From assembly GCF_004365635.1 (NCBI RefSeq), contig NZ_SOBH01000002.1, positions 558,001 to 622,000 of the forward strand: a DNA stretch of 64,000 nucleotides. The letters are read 5' to 3'. The position numbers and the translations under genes were made by a program. This document shows positions 25,846 through 34,939 of this stretch, piece by piece. The stretch is from Litoreibacter halocynthiae. GTDB lineage: Bacteria > Pseudomonadota > Alphaproteobacteria > Rhodobacterales > Rhodobacteraceae. The notes under the pieces are model-generated. The model made no database searches and was not told the origin of the DNA. It saw only the letters and a program-made list of their open reading frames with translations. Position 1 is the stretch's first letter, and each line of letters opens with the position of its first letter.

Positions 25846-26373
25846 TTATCCTTTCATCTTAGCGGTGACGGCAGCCGTGATCGACTTGGCGTCAATCTTG
25901 CCCGGAGCCACAGCCGACACGATGTCTTTTGCAATGTCCTTGGCCACAGTGGCAGCGCTGGTCGCGGCGCTGTCACGAATGGCCGCGATAGCTTTTTCGC
26001 CTTCAGCCGCACGTGCCGCAATTTCTGCGTCCGCTTTGGCGATGGCCTTGTCCAAATCCACCTGAATGGCGGCCTTGGTTTCGCCGACAATCCGGCCAGC
26101 CTCGGCGCGCGCGTCGATCAGGGCTTTCTCGTAGGCAGCTTCCGCGTCGATGGCCTGTTGTTTCAGGTCTTCGGCGGCTGCAATGTCGTTGGTGATGGTG
26201 CCGGCACGTTCTGCCAGAACCGATCCGATGCGCGGCAGCGCAACGCGCGACAGCACAAAGTAAATGACCACAAGCGTGATCAGCAACCAGACGATCTGGT
26301 TATCAAAGGTCGAGAAATCGAGCTGGGGCATGCCCGCGCTTTCTTTCACTACTTCACCGGTTTCAGTTGCCAT
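25846..26373 (-). CDS. atpX: F0F1 ATP synthase subunit b'
   Basis: A 175-aa divergent second b-type stalk subunit. One membrane helix ([28 protein letters not shown]) is followed by a long alanine/glutamate-rich helix ([38 protein letters not shown]). Together with the b subunit it makes a heterodimeric peripheral stalk. It lies 92 bp after atpE and 3 bp before atpF. Confidence 0.94.
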   Translation of the reverse strand: MATETGEVVKESAGMPQLDFSTFDNQIVWLLITLVVIYFVLSRVALPRIGSVLAERAGTITNDIAAAEDLKQQAIDAEAAYEKALIDARAEAGRIVGETKAAIQVDLDKAIAKADAEIAARAAEGEKAIAAIRDSAATSAATVAKDIAKDIVSAVAPGKIDAKSITAAVTAKMKG

Positions 26374-26465
26374 GATGGCCCCCAGATGTGTCTGAATACT
26401 TGGATCTTACATCGGACGGGCCCGCTTCAGGCCCGCCCGACCGTAAGGATGGTATAGCTTGGTTC

Positions 26466-26702
26466 TTAAACAGCGAACATCAGCAGAAGGGCGACGAGGA
26501 ACGAGAAGATCCCCAGAGCTTCCGCGAATGCGATGCCGATGAACAGTGTTGCAGTCTGCGAAGCAGCTGCGGATGGGTTGCGCAGAGCGCCGGACAGATA
26601 GCTGCCAGCAACATTGCCCACACCGACGGCTGCGCCGCCCATGCCAACAGAAGCCAGGCCTGCGCCGATGAATTGACCCATTTGTGCGATATCGCCTTCC
26701 AT
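26466..26702 (-). CDS. atpE: F0F1 ATP synthase subunit c
   Basis: A 78-aa two-helix proteolipid of the rotor ring. The essential proton-binding carboxylate is Glu61 in [16 protein letters not shown]; the loop [10 protein letters not shown] joins the helices. The glycine-rich first helix ([26 protein letters not shown]) is typical of c-ring packing. The ATG at 26702 ([13 protein letters not shown]) is right for the family; a longer in-frame reading to 26771 is rejected. Confidence 0.97.
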   Translation of the reverse strand: MEGDIAQMGQFIGAGLASVGMGGAAVGVGNVAGSYLSGALRNPSAAASQTATLFIGIAFAEALGIFSFLVALLLMFAV

Positions 26703-26748
26703 GTCTTTTCTCCTTACGATGGAATTGAGGTGATTAGTCTTCGTAACC

Positions 26749-27507
26749 TTAGTGCGAAGGATGCAGCGCATCTTTCAGATACACACAGGTTAGAATTGCG
26801 AACACGTAAGCTTGGATACCGCTTACGAGAATTTCGAGACCGTACATGGCGGTGATCGCCAGAACGGACAGGGGTGAAATGGCCGCGATGGCTGCGAAGC
26901 CCGCGAACACTTTGATAACAGCGTGACCGGCCATCATGTTGCCGGCCAGACGAATGGAGTGGCTGACGGGGCGCACGAAATAGCTGATGACCTCGATCAA
27001 GGCCAGGATCGGACGCAGCGCCAGTGGCGCCGAGGACACCCAGAACAGGCCCAAGAACCCGGCGCCGTTTTTGACGAAGCCAAGGATTGTGACTGCGAGG
27101 AACACCATCATCGCCAACACGCCGGTGACGGCAATATGCGAGGTGGTGGTGAACGCCATCGGCAGCAGGCCAAGGAAGTTGGACACCAGAATGAACATGA
27201 ACAGCGTCATGATATAGGGGAAGTACTTTACGCCGTCCTTACCGGTGACGTCTTCGACCATCTTGTAGACGAAGCCATACATCATCTCGGCGATGGACTG
27301 GCTGCGCGATGGCACGATGGCACGGCGCGACGTGCCGAAGACCAGCAAAACGATGATACAAACAACCGTCAGGGCCATCCACAATGTCACGTTGGTGATC
27401 GTGAACGCGCCGACATCGCCATTGCCAAACAGCGGCTTGACGATGAATTGGTCCATCGGGTGAAAAACCAGACCGCCGTCTTCTGCGCCGTGAGCTTCTG
27501 TCGCCAT
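26749..27507 (-). CDS. atpB: F0F1 ATP synthase subunit a
   Basis: A 252-aa stator membrane subunit forming the proton half-channels. The essential arginine lies in [16 protein letters not shown], next to the conserved Asn, and several long hydrophobic helices surround it ([30 protein letters not shown]). It starts 4 bp after atpI and is followed by atpE. Confidence 0.96.
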   Translation of the reverse strand: MATEAHGAEDGGLVFHPMDQFIVKPLFGNGDVGAFTITNVTLWMALTVVCIIVLLVFGTSRRAIVPSRSQSIAEMMYGFVYKMVEDVTGKDGVKYFPYIMTLFMFILVSNFLGLLPMAFTTTSHIAVTGVLAMMVFLAVTILGFVKNGAGFLGLFWVSSAPLALRPILALIEVISYFVRPVSHSIRLAGNMMAGHAVIKVFAGFAAIAAISPLSVLAITAMYGLEILVSGIQAYVFAILTCVYLKDALHPSH

Positions 27508-27511
27508 CTGT

Positions 27512-27838
27512 TCAGTCCTTCTCGTTGGCCTCTTTGGCCAGATGTTCGTTTTGGACCTCTTTGGCGGTGCGAAGCATAACGTTCACCCCGGCCGCAAAGC
27601 CCAGCAATGTGAAGATCACCAGAAATATCGGCAATGTGCCGAACAGCCAGTCGAGGCCGTATCCGATGGTCAGACCGATCCCGAGACCGGCAACAAGTTC
27701 CGTCACCATGCGCCAGCCCTGCTGGGCCCCCGAATAGTGCTCGTCCCCCCTTGGCTTTTCAGCCTGAGAGGTTTTCTTGAGCCCTTCGATCCGCTCGCTC
27801 AGCGCATCCAGCTGGGCCTTATTCGGGTCATTGGTCAT
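27512..27838 (-). CDS. atpI: ATP synthase assembly protein AtpI
   Basis: A 108-aa protein with a charged N-terminal helix ([23 protein letters not shown]) and two membrane helices ([22 protein letters not shown] and [18 protein letters not shown]). It helps assemble the c-ring in related bacteria. The ATG at 27838 with GAGGGG upstream is used rather than the longer reading to 27907. It is the first gene of the F0 operon. Confidence 0.9.
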   Translation of the reverse strand: MTNDPNKAQLDALSERIEGLKKTSQAEKPRGDEHYSGAQQGWRMVTELVAGLGIGLTIGYGLDWLFGTLPIFLVIFTLLGFAAGVNVMLRTAKEVQNEHLAKEANEKD

Positions 27839-28010
27839 CAAAAGACACCCCTCGGGAGGTTTGCAGGAGGGATAGGCTGCGGGCCGCACAGAGTCAATCA
27901 CCCTCAACAGTCGCCAAAGATCACTTTAAGCTTCTGTTACTTATGTCTAAAATCGAAGTTTACCCAAGTCTGGACACCACGCCGCAGGCCCCCATGCGGC
28001 TTTTTGATAT

Positions 28011-28026
28011 TCAACCATTTGGTTGA
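28011..28026. promoter_or_regulatory. Palindrome TCAACCA-TT-TGGTTGA, probable ArsR operator
   Basis: A 16-bp palindrome, 7 bp per arm with a TT centre, lies 31 bp before the ATG of the ArsR-family gene. The same AACCA/TGGTT core is usual for ArsR regulators of this type, so autorepression is likely. Confidence 0.65.
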
Positions 28027-28057
28027 CGATCACGCCGCCCCGCGCCATGACACCGCC

Positions 28058-28381
28058 ATGAGCACCGCCCTTGATACCACCTTCGCAGCCCTTGCCGACG
28101 GCACCCGCCGTGCAATTCTGGCGATGCTTCTGGAGGATGACATGGCGGTTACCGATGTGGCCGAGCCTTTCGAGATGTCACTGGCCGCGATTTCCAAACA
28201 CCTGACAATTCTGACCCGCGCGGGCCTGATTACACAGGAAAAGCGCGGGCGGGTGAAGTGGTGCAAACTGGAGCCGGAGGCCATGCGCGAGGCCATCGTT
28301 TGGATCGAAAGCTTTGGCCAGCTGGAGGCGCTGAACTTCGACGCCTTCGAGCAGTTCCTGAACAAAGAACTCGGCAGCTAG
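28058..28381 (+). CDS. ArsR-family winged-helix regulator
   Basis: A 107-aa metalloregulator-fold repressor. STALDTTFAALADGTRRAILAMLLEDDMAVTDVAEPFEMSLAAISKHLTILTRAGLITQEKRGR is the ArsR winged helix. The metal-binding CxC of classical ArsR/SmtB members is absent, so it likely belongs to the non-metal group that senses through other means. The in-frame extension to 27542 is rejected because the operator-like palindrome sits just upstream of 28058. It overlaps the convergent EamA gene by 4 bp. Confidence 0.9.
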   Translation: MSTALDTTFAALADGTRRAILAMLLEDDMAVTDVAEPFEMSLAAISKHLTILTRAGLITQEKRGRVKWCKLEPEAMREAIVWIESFGQLEALNFDAFEQFLNKELGS

Positions 28382-29253
28382 TCTTTCAGCAGCATTCCCA
28401 AGGCAAGCACCGTCAGTGCTACCCCCGCCAGAACCAACGCCGGTGGGGCCGTGCCCCCCAAGGCCAGCTCCCATAGAATGACCCAACTGGGCACGAGGTA
28501 GGTATAGGCCATCACCTTCGACGACGGTAGCCGCAACGCCGCATATTGCAGCAGCACGAAGGTCATCGCCGAAGCGGCAATCGACACATAGAGGATGGTC
28601 ACCCACACAATCGCGGGCAGCGCGGCCCAGTCGGTGGCCCACAGATCCGACCACCCCCAGATCGTCAGCAGCCCCAACCCGCCCAGCAGGGTGAAGAAGG
28701 AAAACACCACCGGTGCCTCGCCACGGTTCAGCTTGCGCACCAGAGGGGTGTAGACCGCATGCGCCGCACAGCCGACGAAATAAACCGCTTCGCCCCGCCC
28801 GACCTCGAAGGCCAGCAAGGCCTGCACATCCGCCCTGAAAATCACCCATAACGCCCCGACGGCTCCCAAAGCCAGGGCCAGCGCCATACGGGTGGTTAAA
28901 ACCTGACGCAGAAGAATATATCCTACCCCCGCCGCCAGTCCCGGCGTCAGGGTGAAGACCGCCGCCGCACTTACTGGCGGCGCGGTCTTCAAGCCTTCGA
29001 ACATCAAAACGAAATAAGCCGCGAATATCCCGCCCAAAAGCAAATATCGCCACGGGGCCACCAAGGCCTTGCGCGGCAGCCCCGTCGTCGCCAGTGCTGC
29101 CGCCCCGATCACCACGCCAGCAATCGCAAAACGCACTGCATTCAAAGCCGCCGGAGCTATCTCGTTGGCCGCCAACGACCCCAGCGAGAACGATCCCGCC
29201 ACCAGAACCGAAAACAGCAGCATCGCCGCATGACCGCGGAGCGCCGGTTTCAC
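28378..29253 (-). CDS. DMT superfamily transporter (EamA)
   Basis: A 291-aa membrane protein with ten hydrophobic segments in two EamA repeats. The first repeat opens with MLLFSVLVAGSFSLGSLAANEIAPAALNAVRFAIAG, the second with YFVGCAAHAVYTPLVRKLNR. The family exports amino acids or other metabolites; no substrate can be assigned. It is transcribed alone, 145 bp after the LysR gene. Confidence 0.9.
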   Translation of the reverse strand: MKPALRGHAAMLLFSVLVAGSFSLGSLAANEIAPAALNAVRFAIAGVVIGAAALATTGLPRKALVAPWRYLLLGGIFAAYFVLMFEGLKTAPPVSAAAVFTLTPGLAAGVGYILLRQVLTTRMALALALGAVGALWVIFRADVQALLAFEVGRGEAVYFVGCAAHAVYTPLVRKLNRGEAPVVFSFFTLLGGLGLLTIWGWSDLWATDWAALPAIVWVTILYVSIAASAMTFVLLQYAALRLPSSKVMAYTYLVPSWVILWELALGGTAPPALVLAGVALTVLALGMLLKD

Positions 29254-29397
29254 AAGTACACCCTTACAGCTTCATCTTGGCTCAAATATTCAATCCTCAC
29301 CCTGCCCCGCGCACGCCCTTGTCTGTTCGGGCTCACACCCGCCACAAAGCGCCAGAAATGTCGCGCGCCGCAGGCGCTCATTCAGGTCAGTCCACGC

Positions 29398-30285
29398 CTA
29401 AAGGTCGCCCCACCCTTTGGCTTCCTCTTTCAAAAAGGTCACAAAGGAATGCACTTTCGCGGTTCTGTGCAAATCCACGTGGGTCACACACCAGAAAGTT
29501 GACGACCAGCTCTGCTCGGACGGAAGCATCTCCTTCATATCCGGATGCGCATTGCCGATATAGGAGGGTAGAAACCCGATCCCGGCCCCGGCGATCACGC
29601 CGTCCTGCACGGTGTTGGAGTCGGAGCACTTGTAGACCACATTCTCCTCCGGCACGTTCTCCCCCATCCAGCGCATGAAGGGCGCGCGCGGGTTCAGTGT
29701 GGACATGCGGCAAAAGCGGTGGTTCGGGATGTCGTCTATCCCCTTCAACGGACCATGACGGAACACGTAATCCTTATGCGCAAAAAGCCCCATCGGCATT
29801 TTCGCCAGTTCCTGCACGATATTGTCCAGATCATCTCCCGGCGCACCAGCGCGCAGCGCCACATGCGCCTCGCCGTATTCAAGGCGCAGGGGCCGCGTAT
29901 CGACGATCAGCTCGGCGCGGATCTCGGGGTTGTCAGCTTGGTATTTCGCAATCGTGCGCGCCATCAGCGGCGACATTTGCGGCAGGCAGGTAACGATCAG
30001 ATCGCCAGAGACCGAGGCCCCGCGCCCGTGGATACGACCCGCCAGTTGCGTCAACTGATCCTCGGTCGCCGCGGCCACGGTCAGCAAATCCTCCCCGGCT
30101 TCGGTCGGAGTGTATCCGCGCGCATGGCGCTGGAACAGCTTGGCCCCCAACTTGCCCTCAAGGCTGTCGATATGGCGGATCACGGTGGCGTGGTGCACGC
30201 CCAACACCTCTGCCGCGGCGCTCACCGTGCGCAGGCGCGCGACCTGATAGGCGGTGCGATATTCGTCCCAGTTGTCAATTTCCAT
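29398..30285 (-). CDS. LysR-family transcriptional regulator
   Basis: A 295-aa LysR protein. The N-terminal HTH is YRTAYQVARLRTVSAAAEVLGVHHATVIRHIDSLEGKLGAKLFQRHARGYTPTEAG, followed by a linker and periplasmic-binding-like effector domain. The ATG at 30285 (MEIDNWDEY) is preferred to 30333. It is divergent from a pair of small membrane proteins; its effector and targets are unknown. Confidence 0.92.
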   Translation of the reverse strand: MEIDNWDEYRTAYQVARLRTVSAAAEVLGVHHATVIRHIDSLEGKLGAKLFQRHARGYTPTEAGEDLLTVAAATEDQLTQLAGRIHGRGASVSGDLIVTCLPQMSPLMARTIAKYQADNPEIRAELIVDTRPLRLEYGEAHVALRAGAPGDDLDNIVQELAKMPMGLFAHKDYVFRHGPLKGIDDIPNHRFCRMSTLNPRAPFMRWMGENVPEENVVYKCSDSNTVQDGVIAGAGIGFLPSYIGNAHPDMKEMLPSEQSWSSTFWCVTHVDLHRTAKVHSFVTFLKEEAKGWGDL

Positions 30286-30425
30286 ATGCCGCCGCCCCCC
30301 TTGTGCGCAAATGCGCGGACCCTGCCGAACCATTCCACATCGGTTTTATTTTGCAAAGCACAAAGCGCGACCACGCCAGCGCGCTCTCCCTTTTCAATCC
30401 TGCGCCGTCTGGTAGTCTTTGCACC

Positions 30426-30899
30426 ATGAAAGTCACCCGCAACCTGCCCCAGCAATTGATTGTCGAGAACAGGCCTTGGGTCGTCTCCCTTGCCCTTGTC
30501 GGGGGCTGGCTTTTGTTCTTCGGCATCGGCCTTTCGATCTTGCTAAGCGGCGAAGCCATGGGCCTGATCTTCATGGCCGCAAGCCTCATTCCCGTCGTCT
30601 TGCTCTTTTTCTTCGCCCGCCGCACCCAAGCGCTGTTCCTGCGACCCGAAGGGAAACTGGTTATCCGGCGTAAAACGCTGCTGGGCGGGTCCGTGGTCGA
30701 GCATCAGTTGCACGAGGTTCAAAATGCCATTGTTCAGGCCAGCCACACCAAGAAGGGCGGCACAACCTACCGCGTGGCACTGGTCTTTCCCGAGGGCCAA
30801 AGCGCAGGCATCCACCCGCTGGTCTTCGCCTATGACAATTTCAGCGACCACCACGGTATCGCGGACACGATCAACCAGTGGCTGACACAGGCACCATGA
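30426..30899 (+). CDS. Small membrane protein A of a tandem paralogue pair
   Basis: A 157-aa protein (MKVTRNLPQQLIVENRPWVVSLALVGGWLLFFGIGLSILL...). Two adjacent helices fill residues 18-60, then a soluble β-type domain (RPEGKLVIRRKTLLGGSVVEHQLHEVQNAIVQ) of about 100 residues. The ATG at 30426 replaces the in-frame 30303 reading, which lacks a membrane-protein start. It overlaps the next gene by 4 bp (ATGA). The overall layout recalls small PH-like membrane proteins, but I cannot assign a family. Confidence 0.65.
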   Translation: MKVTRNLPQQLIVENRPWVVSLALVGGWLLFFGIGLSILLSGEAMGLIFMAASLIPVVLLFFFARRTQALFLRPEGKLVIRRKTLLGGSVVEHQLHEVQNAIVQASHTKKGGTTYRVALVFPEGQSAGIHPLVFAYDNFSDHHGIADTINQWLTQAP

Positions 30900-31357
30900 T
30901 CACGCGGGACAATCGCCCTTCAAGATTGGTTCTGGACCAGAAACCCGGGATGGTGGCCTGGTTCCTCGCGGCCTTCGTCCTGGCATGGGTTTATATTTCG
31001 ATCACCATTCTCAAGGACGGCGATCCCATCGGCTGGATATTTCTGGCAGCCGTAATTGTCCCGCTGTTCTTTCTGACCTTTGTCGAACGCCAGACACTCA
31101 CTCTGGATCGCGATGCGGATGCCCTTATCCTCACACGGCAAACCATCTTCAAAAAGCGCCGGATCATCGACGAGTTGGGGTTGGTCCAAAGGGCCAAAAT
31201 CAATTGGCTTGGAGAAGGCTCGACCCGATCGGGGCGGCTGGTCTTACAGCGAGACACAGGCCCGCTGGAGTTCGGCTCCCCGCAACCGCAAAGCCGCGCT
31301 CGGAGTCTGGCACGAGAGGTCAACGCTTGGCTTGACTCCAAAGGCCCCACCGCGTAG
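30896..31357 (+). CDS. Small membrane protein B of a tandem paralogue pair
   Basis: A 153-aa protein (MITRDNRPSRLVLDQKPGMVAWFLAAFVLAWVYISITIL...). It has the same design as its neighbour: two helices near the N-terminus, then a soluble domain (LDRDADALILTRQTIFKKRRIIDELGLVQRAKI). Both have a hydrophobic hairpin followed by an 'ALxLxxxTxxK/GxxxxxEL' motif, so they probably arose by tandem duplication. They overlap by 4 bp and should be translated together. Function unknown. Confidence 0.62.
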   Translation: MITRDNRPSRLVLDQKPGMVAWFLAAFVLAWVYISITILKDGDPIGWIFLAAVIVPLFFLTFVERQTLTLDRDADALILTRQTIFKKRRIIDELGLVQRAKINWLGEGSTRSGRLVLQRDTGPLEFGSPQPQSRARSLAREVNAWLDSKGPTA

Positions 31358-31371
31358 ATCGCCCACAACAT

Positions 31372-31392
31372 CCGGAAGCACCAGACTTCCGG
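31372..31392 (+). terminator. Hairpin CCGGAAG...CTTCCGG after the tandem membrane genes
   Basis: A perfect 7-bp stem with a 7-nt loop lies 14 bp after the stop at 31357. It has no T-tract, so termination (possibly Rho-assisted) is only a guess. The rest of the 197-bp gap before ffh shows no other clear feature. Confidence 0.35.
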
Positions 31393-31554
31393 TCCCCGCC
31401 ATGAGGCAGGGATCGCCCCCCATCAGCGCGTCGCGCCCATGGGGGCCAAACTGTTTGTTTGGACCCACTTGTGACACGTGGCGGGGGCAATTGTCGTTTA
31501 GCCGGTCCGTGCTTAGGTAGGGGCCACATGTGAGTAAGAAGGAGCCGAGAGCCC

Positions 31555-33057
31555 ATGTTTGAGAATCTGTCCGAACGCCTCTCCGGCGTCTTTGATAAGC
31601 TCACGAAGCAAGGCGCGCTGTCCGAGGACGATGTCAAAACCGCCCTGCGCGAGGTGCGTGTCGCGCTGCTGGAGGCTGACGTCTCCCTGCCCGTCGCCCG
31701 TGACTTCGTTAAAGCCGTGGCTGACAAGGCCACCGGCCAGAACGTCACCAAGTCGATCACGCCGGGCCAGCAGGTCGTCAAGATCGTCCATGACGAGCTG
31801 AAACATGTGCTGGCAGGCGATGACGACACGCCGGGCGAGTTGAAAATCGACAGCCCCCCCGCCCCGATCCTGATGGTGGGTCTGCAAGGCTCCGGTAAGA
31901 CCACGACGACGGGCAAGCTGGCCAAGCGGCTGAAAGAGAAAAACAACAAGCGCGTGCTGATGGCATCGCTCGACGTGAACCGCCCTGCGGCCATGGAGCA
32001 GCTGGCGATCCTCGGTGTGCAAATCGGCGTCGACACCCTGCCGATCGTCAAGGGCGAGAAGCCCGTCGACATCGCCAAGCGCGCCAAGCAACAGGCGACG
32101 CTGGGCGGCTACGACGTCTATATGCTCGACACTGCCGGTCGTTTGCAGATCGACGAAGTGCTGATGCAGGAAGTCGAAGACGTCCGTGACATCGTCAAAC
32201 CACGCGAGACGCTGCTGGTAGTTGACGGTCTGACCGGTCAGGTCGCTGTGGAAGTCGCTGAAGAATTCGACGGCAAAATCGGCATCTCCGGTGTCGTGCT
32301 GACCCGTATGGATGGCGACGGTCGCGGCGGTGCGGCCCTGTCCATGCGCGCGGTCACCGGCAAGCCGATCAAGTTCGTCGGTCTTGGCGAGAAGATGGAC
32401 GCACTGGAGACGTTCGAGCCGGACCGCATCGCGGGCCGCATTCTTGGCATGGGCGACATCGTAGCACTTGTCGAGAAAGCGCAAGAAACCATCGAGGCTG
32501 AACAAGCCGAGAAGATGATGAAGCGCTTCCAGAAGGGTCAGTTCAACATGAACGACCTGAAAAACCAGCTTGAGCAGATGATCAAGATGGGGGGCATGGA
32601 AGGCCTCATGGGCATGATGCCCGGTATGAAAAAGATGGCAGGTCAGGCCAAAGAGGCCGGCATGGACGACAAGATGCTGAAACAGCAAATTGCCCTGATC
32701 CAGTCGATGACCAAGCGCGAACGCGCCAACCCGCAGCTTCTGCAAGCGTCGCGCAAGAAGCGCATCGCCAAGGGCGCGGGGATGGAGGTCTCGGACCTGA
32801 ACAAGCTTCTGAAGATGCAGCGCCAGATGGGCGACATGATGAAGAAGATGGGCAAAATGGGCAAAGGCGGGATGCTGAAACAGGCCATGAAAGGCATGTT
32901 CGGCAAAGGCGGCATGCCCGACATGAACGACCCCGCCGCCATGGAAGCCGCTGCCAAACAAATGGGCGCGAAGCTGCCTGGTGGAATGGGCGGTATGCCC
33001 GGCATGGGTGGCGGTGCGCTGCCCCCTGGCCTGTCAGGTTTCGGCAAGAAAAAATGA
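31555..33057 (+). CDS. ffh: Signal recognition particle protein Ffh
   Basis: A 500-aa SRP54 GTPase that binds the SRP RNA and hydrophobic signal sequences. N-domain: MFENLSERLSGVFDKLTKQG. G-domain motifs: GLQGSGKTTTTGKLA near residue 110, DTAGRLQID (G3), TRMDGDGRGG (G4) and VGLGEKMDALE. The methionine-rich M-domain (MNDLKNQLEQMIKMGGMEGLMGMMPGMKKM) and a Gly/Met-rich tail follow. It heads the translation operon; the next gene overlaps by 4 bp. Confidence 0.97.
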   Translation: MFENLSERLSGVFDKLTKQGALSEDDVKTALREVRVALLEADVSLPVARDFVKAVADKATGQNVTKSITPGQQVVKIVHDELKHVLAGDDDTPGELKIDSPPAPILMVGLQGSGKTTTTGKLAKRLKEKNNKRVLMASLDVNRPAAMEQLAILGVQIGVDTLPIVKGEKPVDIAKRAKQQATLGGYDVYMLDTAGRLQIDEVLMQEVEDVRDIVKPRETLLVVDGLTGQVAVEVAEEFDGKIGISGVVLTRMDGDGRGGAALSMRAVTGKPIKFVGLGEKMDALETFEPDRIAGRILGMGDIVALVEKAQETIEAEQAEKMMKRFQKGQFNMNDLKNQLEQMIKMGGMEGLMGMMPGMKKMAGQAKEAGMDDKMLKQQIALIQSMTKRERANPQLLQASRKKRIAKGAGMEVSDLNKLLKMQRQMGDMMKKMGKMGKGGMLKQAMKGMFGKGGMPDMNDPAAMEAAAKQMGAKLPGGMGGMPGMGGGALPPGLSGFGKKK

Positions 33058-33566
33058 ACGCCCCTACCCTCCATACAGAGCGCCTGACGCTGCGTGCGCA
33101 TACCCGCGCGGACTTTCCCACCTATCGGGACGTGTTCGCGACGGATCACGCACAGTATATGGGCGGGCCGATGTCCGAGCAGCAAAGCTGGGCCATGTTC
33201 TGCAAGGACGTCGCACAATGGGCCTTGCTGGGCCATGGCGCGTGGGCCGTGACCAGAACCGAAGACGGCGCATTTGTCGGTCAGGTCGGCATCAACGCAC
33301 ACCCCTATTTCCCCGAGACCGAGCTAGGCTGGCTTGTCATGCCGGACGCCGCCCGTCAGGGCGTCGGATTTGAGGCGGCCCGTGCCGCGCGTGACTGGGC
33401 GTTCGGAACGCTGAAGCCCGCCTCGCTCGTCAGCTATATTGACGAGGAAAACGTCGCCTCCATCGCGCTGGCCAAGCGTCTTGGGGCCTTCGACGACCCC
33501 GCCGCCGAACGCTGCCCCTATGAAAACCACGCGGTCTACCGCCACCCGAAGCCGGAGGCCGCGTAA
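33054..33566 (+). CDS. GNAT family N-acetyltransferase (RimJ/RimL type), first copy
   Basis: A 170-aa acetyltransferase. LHTERLTLRAHTRADFPTYRDVFA is the RimJ/RimL-type N-terminus; ELGWLVMPDAARQGVGFEAARAARDWAF contains the acetyl-CoA binding loop (RQGVGFEA). It overlaps ffh by 4 bp and the next GNAT gene by 1 bp. Acceptors may be ribosomal proteins or other amines. It is similar enough to the downstream GNAT (shared ARYMGGP-type motif) to suggest tandem duplication. Confidence 0.85.
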   Translation: MNAPTLHTERLTLRAHTRADFPTYRDVFATDHAQYMGGPMSEQQSWAMFCKDVAQWALLGHGAWAVTRTEDGAFVGQVGINAHPYFPETELGWLVMPDAARQGVGFEAARAARDWAFGTLKPASLVSYIDEENVASIALAKRLGAFDDPAAERCPYENHAVYRHPKPEAA

Positions 33567-34168
33567 TGGGCCACCGCGACATCCCCGTGCTGGAAACCGA
33601 GCGTCTGGTCCTGAAAGGGCCGGAACCGCAGGACTACCCCGATTTCAAAGCGACCTTCACCAGCTTCCGCGCCCGCTATATGGGCGGGCCGTTGAACCCG
33701 TATGAATCGTGGATGCTCTATGCCGCCGAAATCGGCCACTGGGAAATTCGCGGCTTCGGCATGTGGATGATCCACGACAAAACATCCGACGCCACGCTCG
33801 GCATGGCAGGCGGCTGGCAACCAGCGATGTGGCCGGAGCGCGAATTGGCATGGATCATCTGGCCCGAAGTTGCGGGCAAAGGTTATGCGCTGGAAGCCGT
33901 CGACGCCGCACGCCGCTATTTCTACAAATCCGGTTGGGAGGGTGCTGTCAGCTACCTTGACCCCTACAACCTGGATTCCGTCCGCCTCGCCGAGCGTCTG
34001 GGCTGCGTGAAAGACAAGGAAGCGAAATCCATCGGGGACGACGACGCGGTCTATCGCCACCCTGCCCCCGCTGCGCTGAACGACACTCAACTGTCCCACG
34101 GCATCGCCATGGAAGTTAGCCATTACCAAGACCCTGCCTTCAAACCGAAAGGGTTCGCACTTGACTGA
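33566..34168 (+). CDS. GNAT family N-acetyltransferase, second copy
   Basis: A 200-aa acetyltransferase of the same type as the previous gene: LETERLVLKGPEPQDYPDFKATF, RYMGGPLNPYES, and the acetyl-CoA loop PEVAGKGYALEAVDAARRYFY. It carries an extra C-terminal tail (about 30 residues: VYRHPAPAALNDTQLSHGIAMEVSHY...). Start ATG shares one base with the previous stop TAA. The end overlaps the chorismate mutase TTG start. Confidence 0.85.
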   Translation: MGHRDIPVLETERLVLKGPEPQDYPDFKATFTSFRARYMGGPLNPYESWMLYAAEIGHWEIRGFGMWMIHDKTSDATLGMAGGWQPAMWPERELAWIIWPEVAGKGYALEAVDAARRYFYKSGWEGAVSYLDPYNLDSVRLAERLGCVKDKEAKSIGDDDAVYRHPAPAALNDTQLSHGIAMEVSHYQDPAFKPKGFALD

Positions 34169-34454
34169 TGCCGTCACAAAAGCCGCCGAGGTATTGAAAG
34201 AGCACCGCGCCAGCATCGACCGCTTGGACGCGATCCTTGTTTATACGCTGGGCGAGCGGTTCAAGCATACCCAAGCCGTCGGCAAGCTGAAGGCCGAGCA
34301 CAACCTGCCGCCAAGCGATCCTGATCGCGAAGCGCAGCAAATCAAACGACTCGAGGACATGGCAAAACGCGCCGATCTCGACCCCGAATTCGCCAAATCC
34401 TTTCTGAATTTCATCATTCGGGAAGTCATCCAAAACCATAAAACGTTTCAATAA
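34161..34454 (+). CDS. Chorismate mutase (AroQ type)
   Basis: A 97-aa all-helical AroQ-class chorismate mutase converting chorismate to prephenate in phenylalanine/tyrosine synthesis. The pattern LKEHRASIDRLDAILVYTLGERFKHTQAVGKLKAEHNLPPSDPDREAQQIKRL contains the catalytic arginine (SIDRLDAIL), the helix-1 arginine/lysine (ERFKHTQAVGKLK) and the acidic DPDRE motif. The start is TTG at 34161, inside the end of the GNAT gene. It is followed by rpsP 45 bp downstream. Confidence 0.88.
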   Translation: MTDAVTKAAEVLKEHRASIDRLDAILVYTLGERFKHTQAVGKLKAEHNLPPSDPDREAQQIKRLEDMAKRADLDPEFAKSFLNFIIREVIQNHKTFQ

Positions 34455-34499
34455 TTTCGGACATTTGTCCGGCACAGCCATCTTAAGGAGAACTACACA

Positions 34500-34925
34500 A
34501 TGGCAATGAAAATCCGTCTGGCCCGTGGTGGGTCCAAAAAACGCCCCTTCTACCGTGTTGTCGCAGCTGACACGCGCATGCCGCGCGATGGCCGCTACGT
34601 CGAGAAATTGGGCACATACAACCCGCTGCTGCCCAAAGACAGCGAAGAGCGTGTGAAGCTCGACATGGAGCGCGTGCAGTACTGGCTCGACCAAGGCGCA
34701 CAGCCTTCTGACCGTGTGTCCCGCTTCCTCGAAGCTGCCGGCGTCATCGAGAAGAAAGAGCGCGCCAACCTGAAAAAAGGCGAGCCGGGCAAGAAAGCTC
34801 AGGACCGCGTTGAAGAGAAAGCCGCAAAAGCTGCTGCCGCTGCTGAAGCTGCCGCTGCTCCGGCTGAGGCTCCTGCAGAAGAAGCACCGGCTGAAGAAGC
34901 TGCTGCGGAAGCATCCGCAGAGTAA
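34500..34925 (+). CDS. rpsP: 30S ribosomal protein S16
   Basis: A 141-aa S16. The core ([42 protein letters not shown]...[18 protein letters not shown]) is typical. It carries a long C-terminal low-complexity Ala/Glu/Lys tail (from about residue 97) seen in some alphaproteobacterial S16 proteins. A strong AAGGAG lies 11 bases before the ATG. It sits within the ffh-rimM-trmD block, as in many bacteria. Confidence 0.97.
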   Translation: MAMKIRLARGGSKKRPFYRVVAADTRMPRDGRYVEKLGTYNPLLPKDSEERVKLDMERVQYWLDQGAQPSDRVSRFLEAAGVIEKKERANLKKGEPGKKAQDRVEEKAAKAAAAAEAAAAPAEAPAEEAPAEEAAAEASAE

Positions 34926-34939
34926 TCTGCGCTTGAGCA

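Noticed and set aside
27542-28057. N-terminal extension of the ArsR regulator
   Set aside because: It would run through the opposite-strand atpI and the operator palindrome; the family starts at 28058.
31358-31554. SRP RNA (4.5S) gene next to ffh
   Set aside because: The conserved GGAAGCAGCC-type SRP core is not seen; only a simple hairpin is present.
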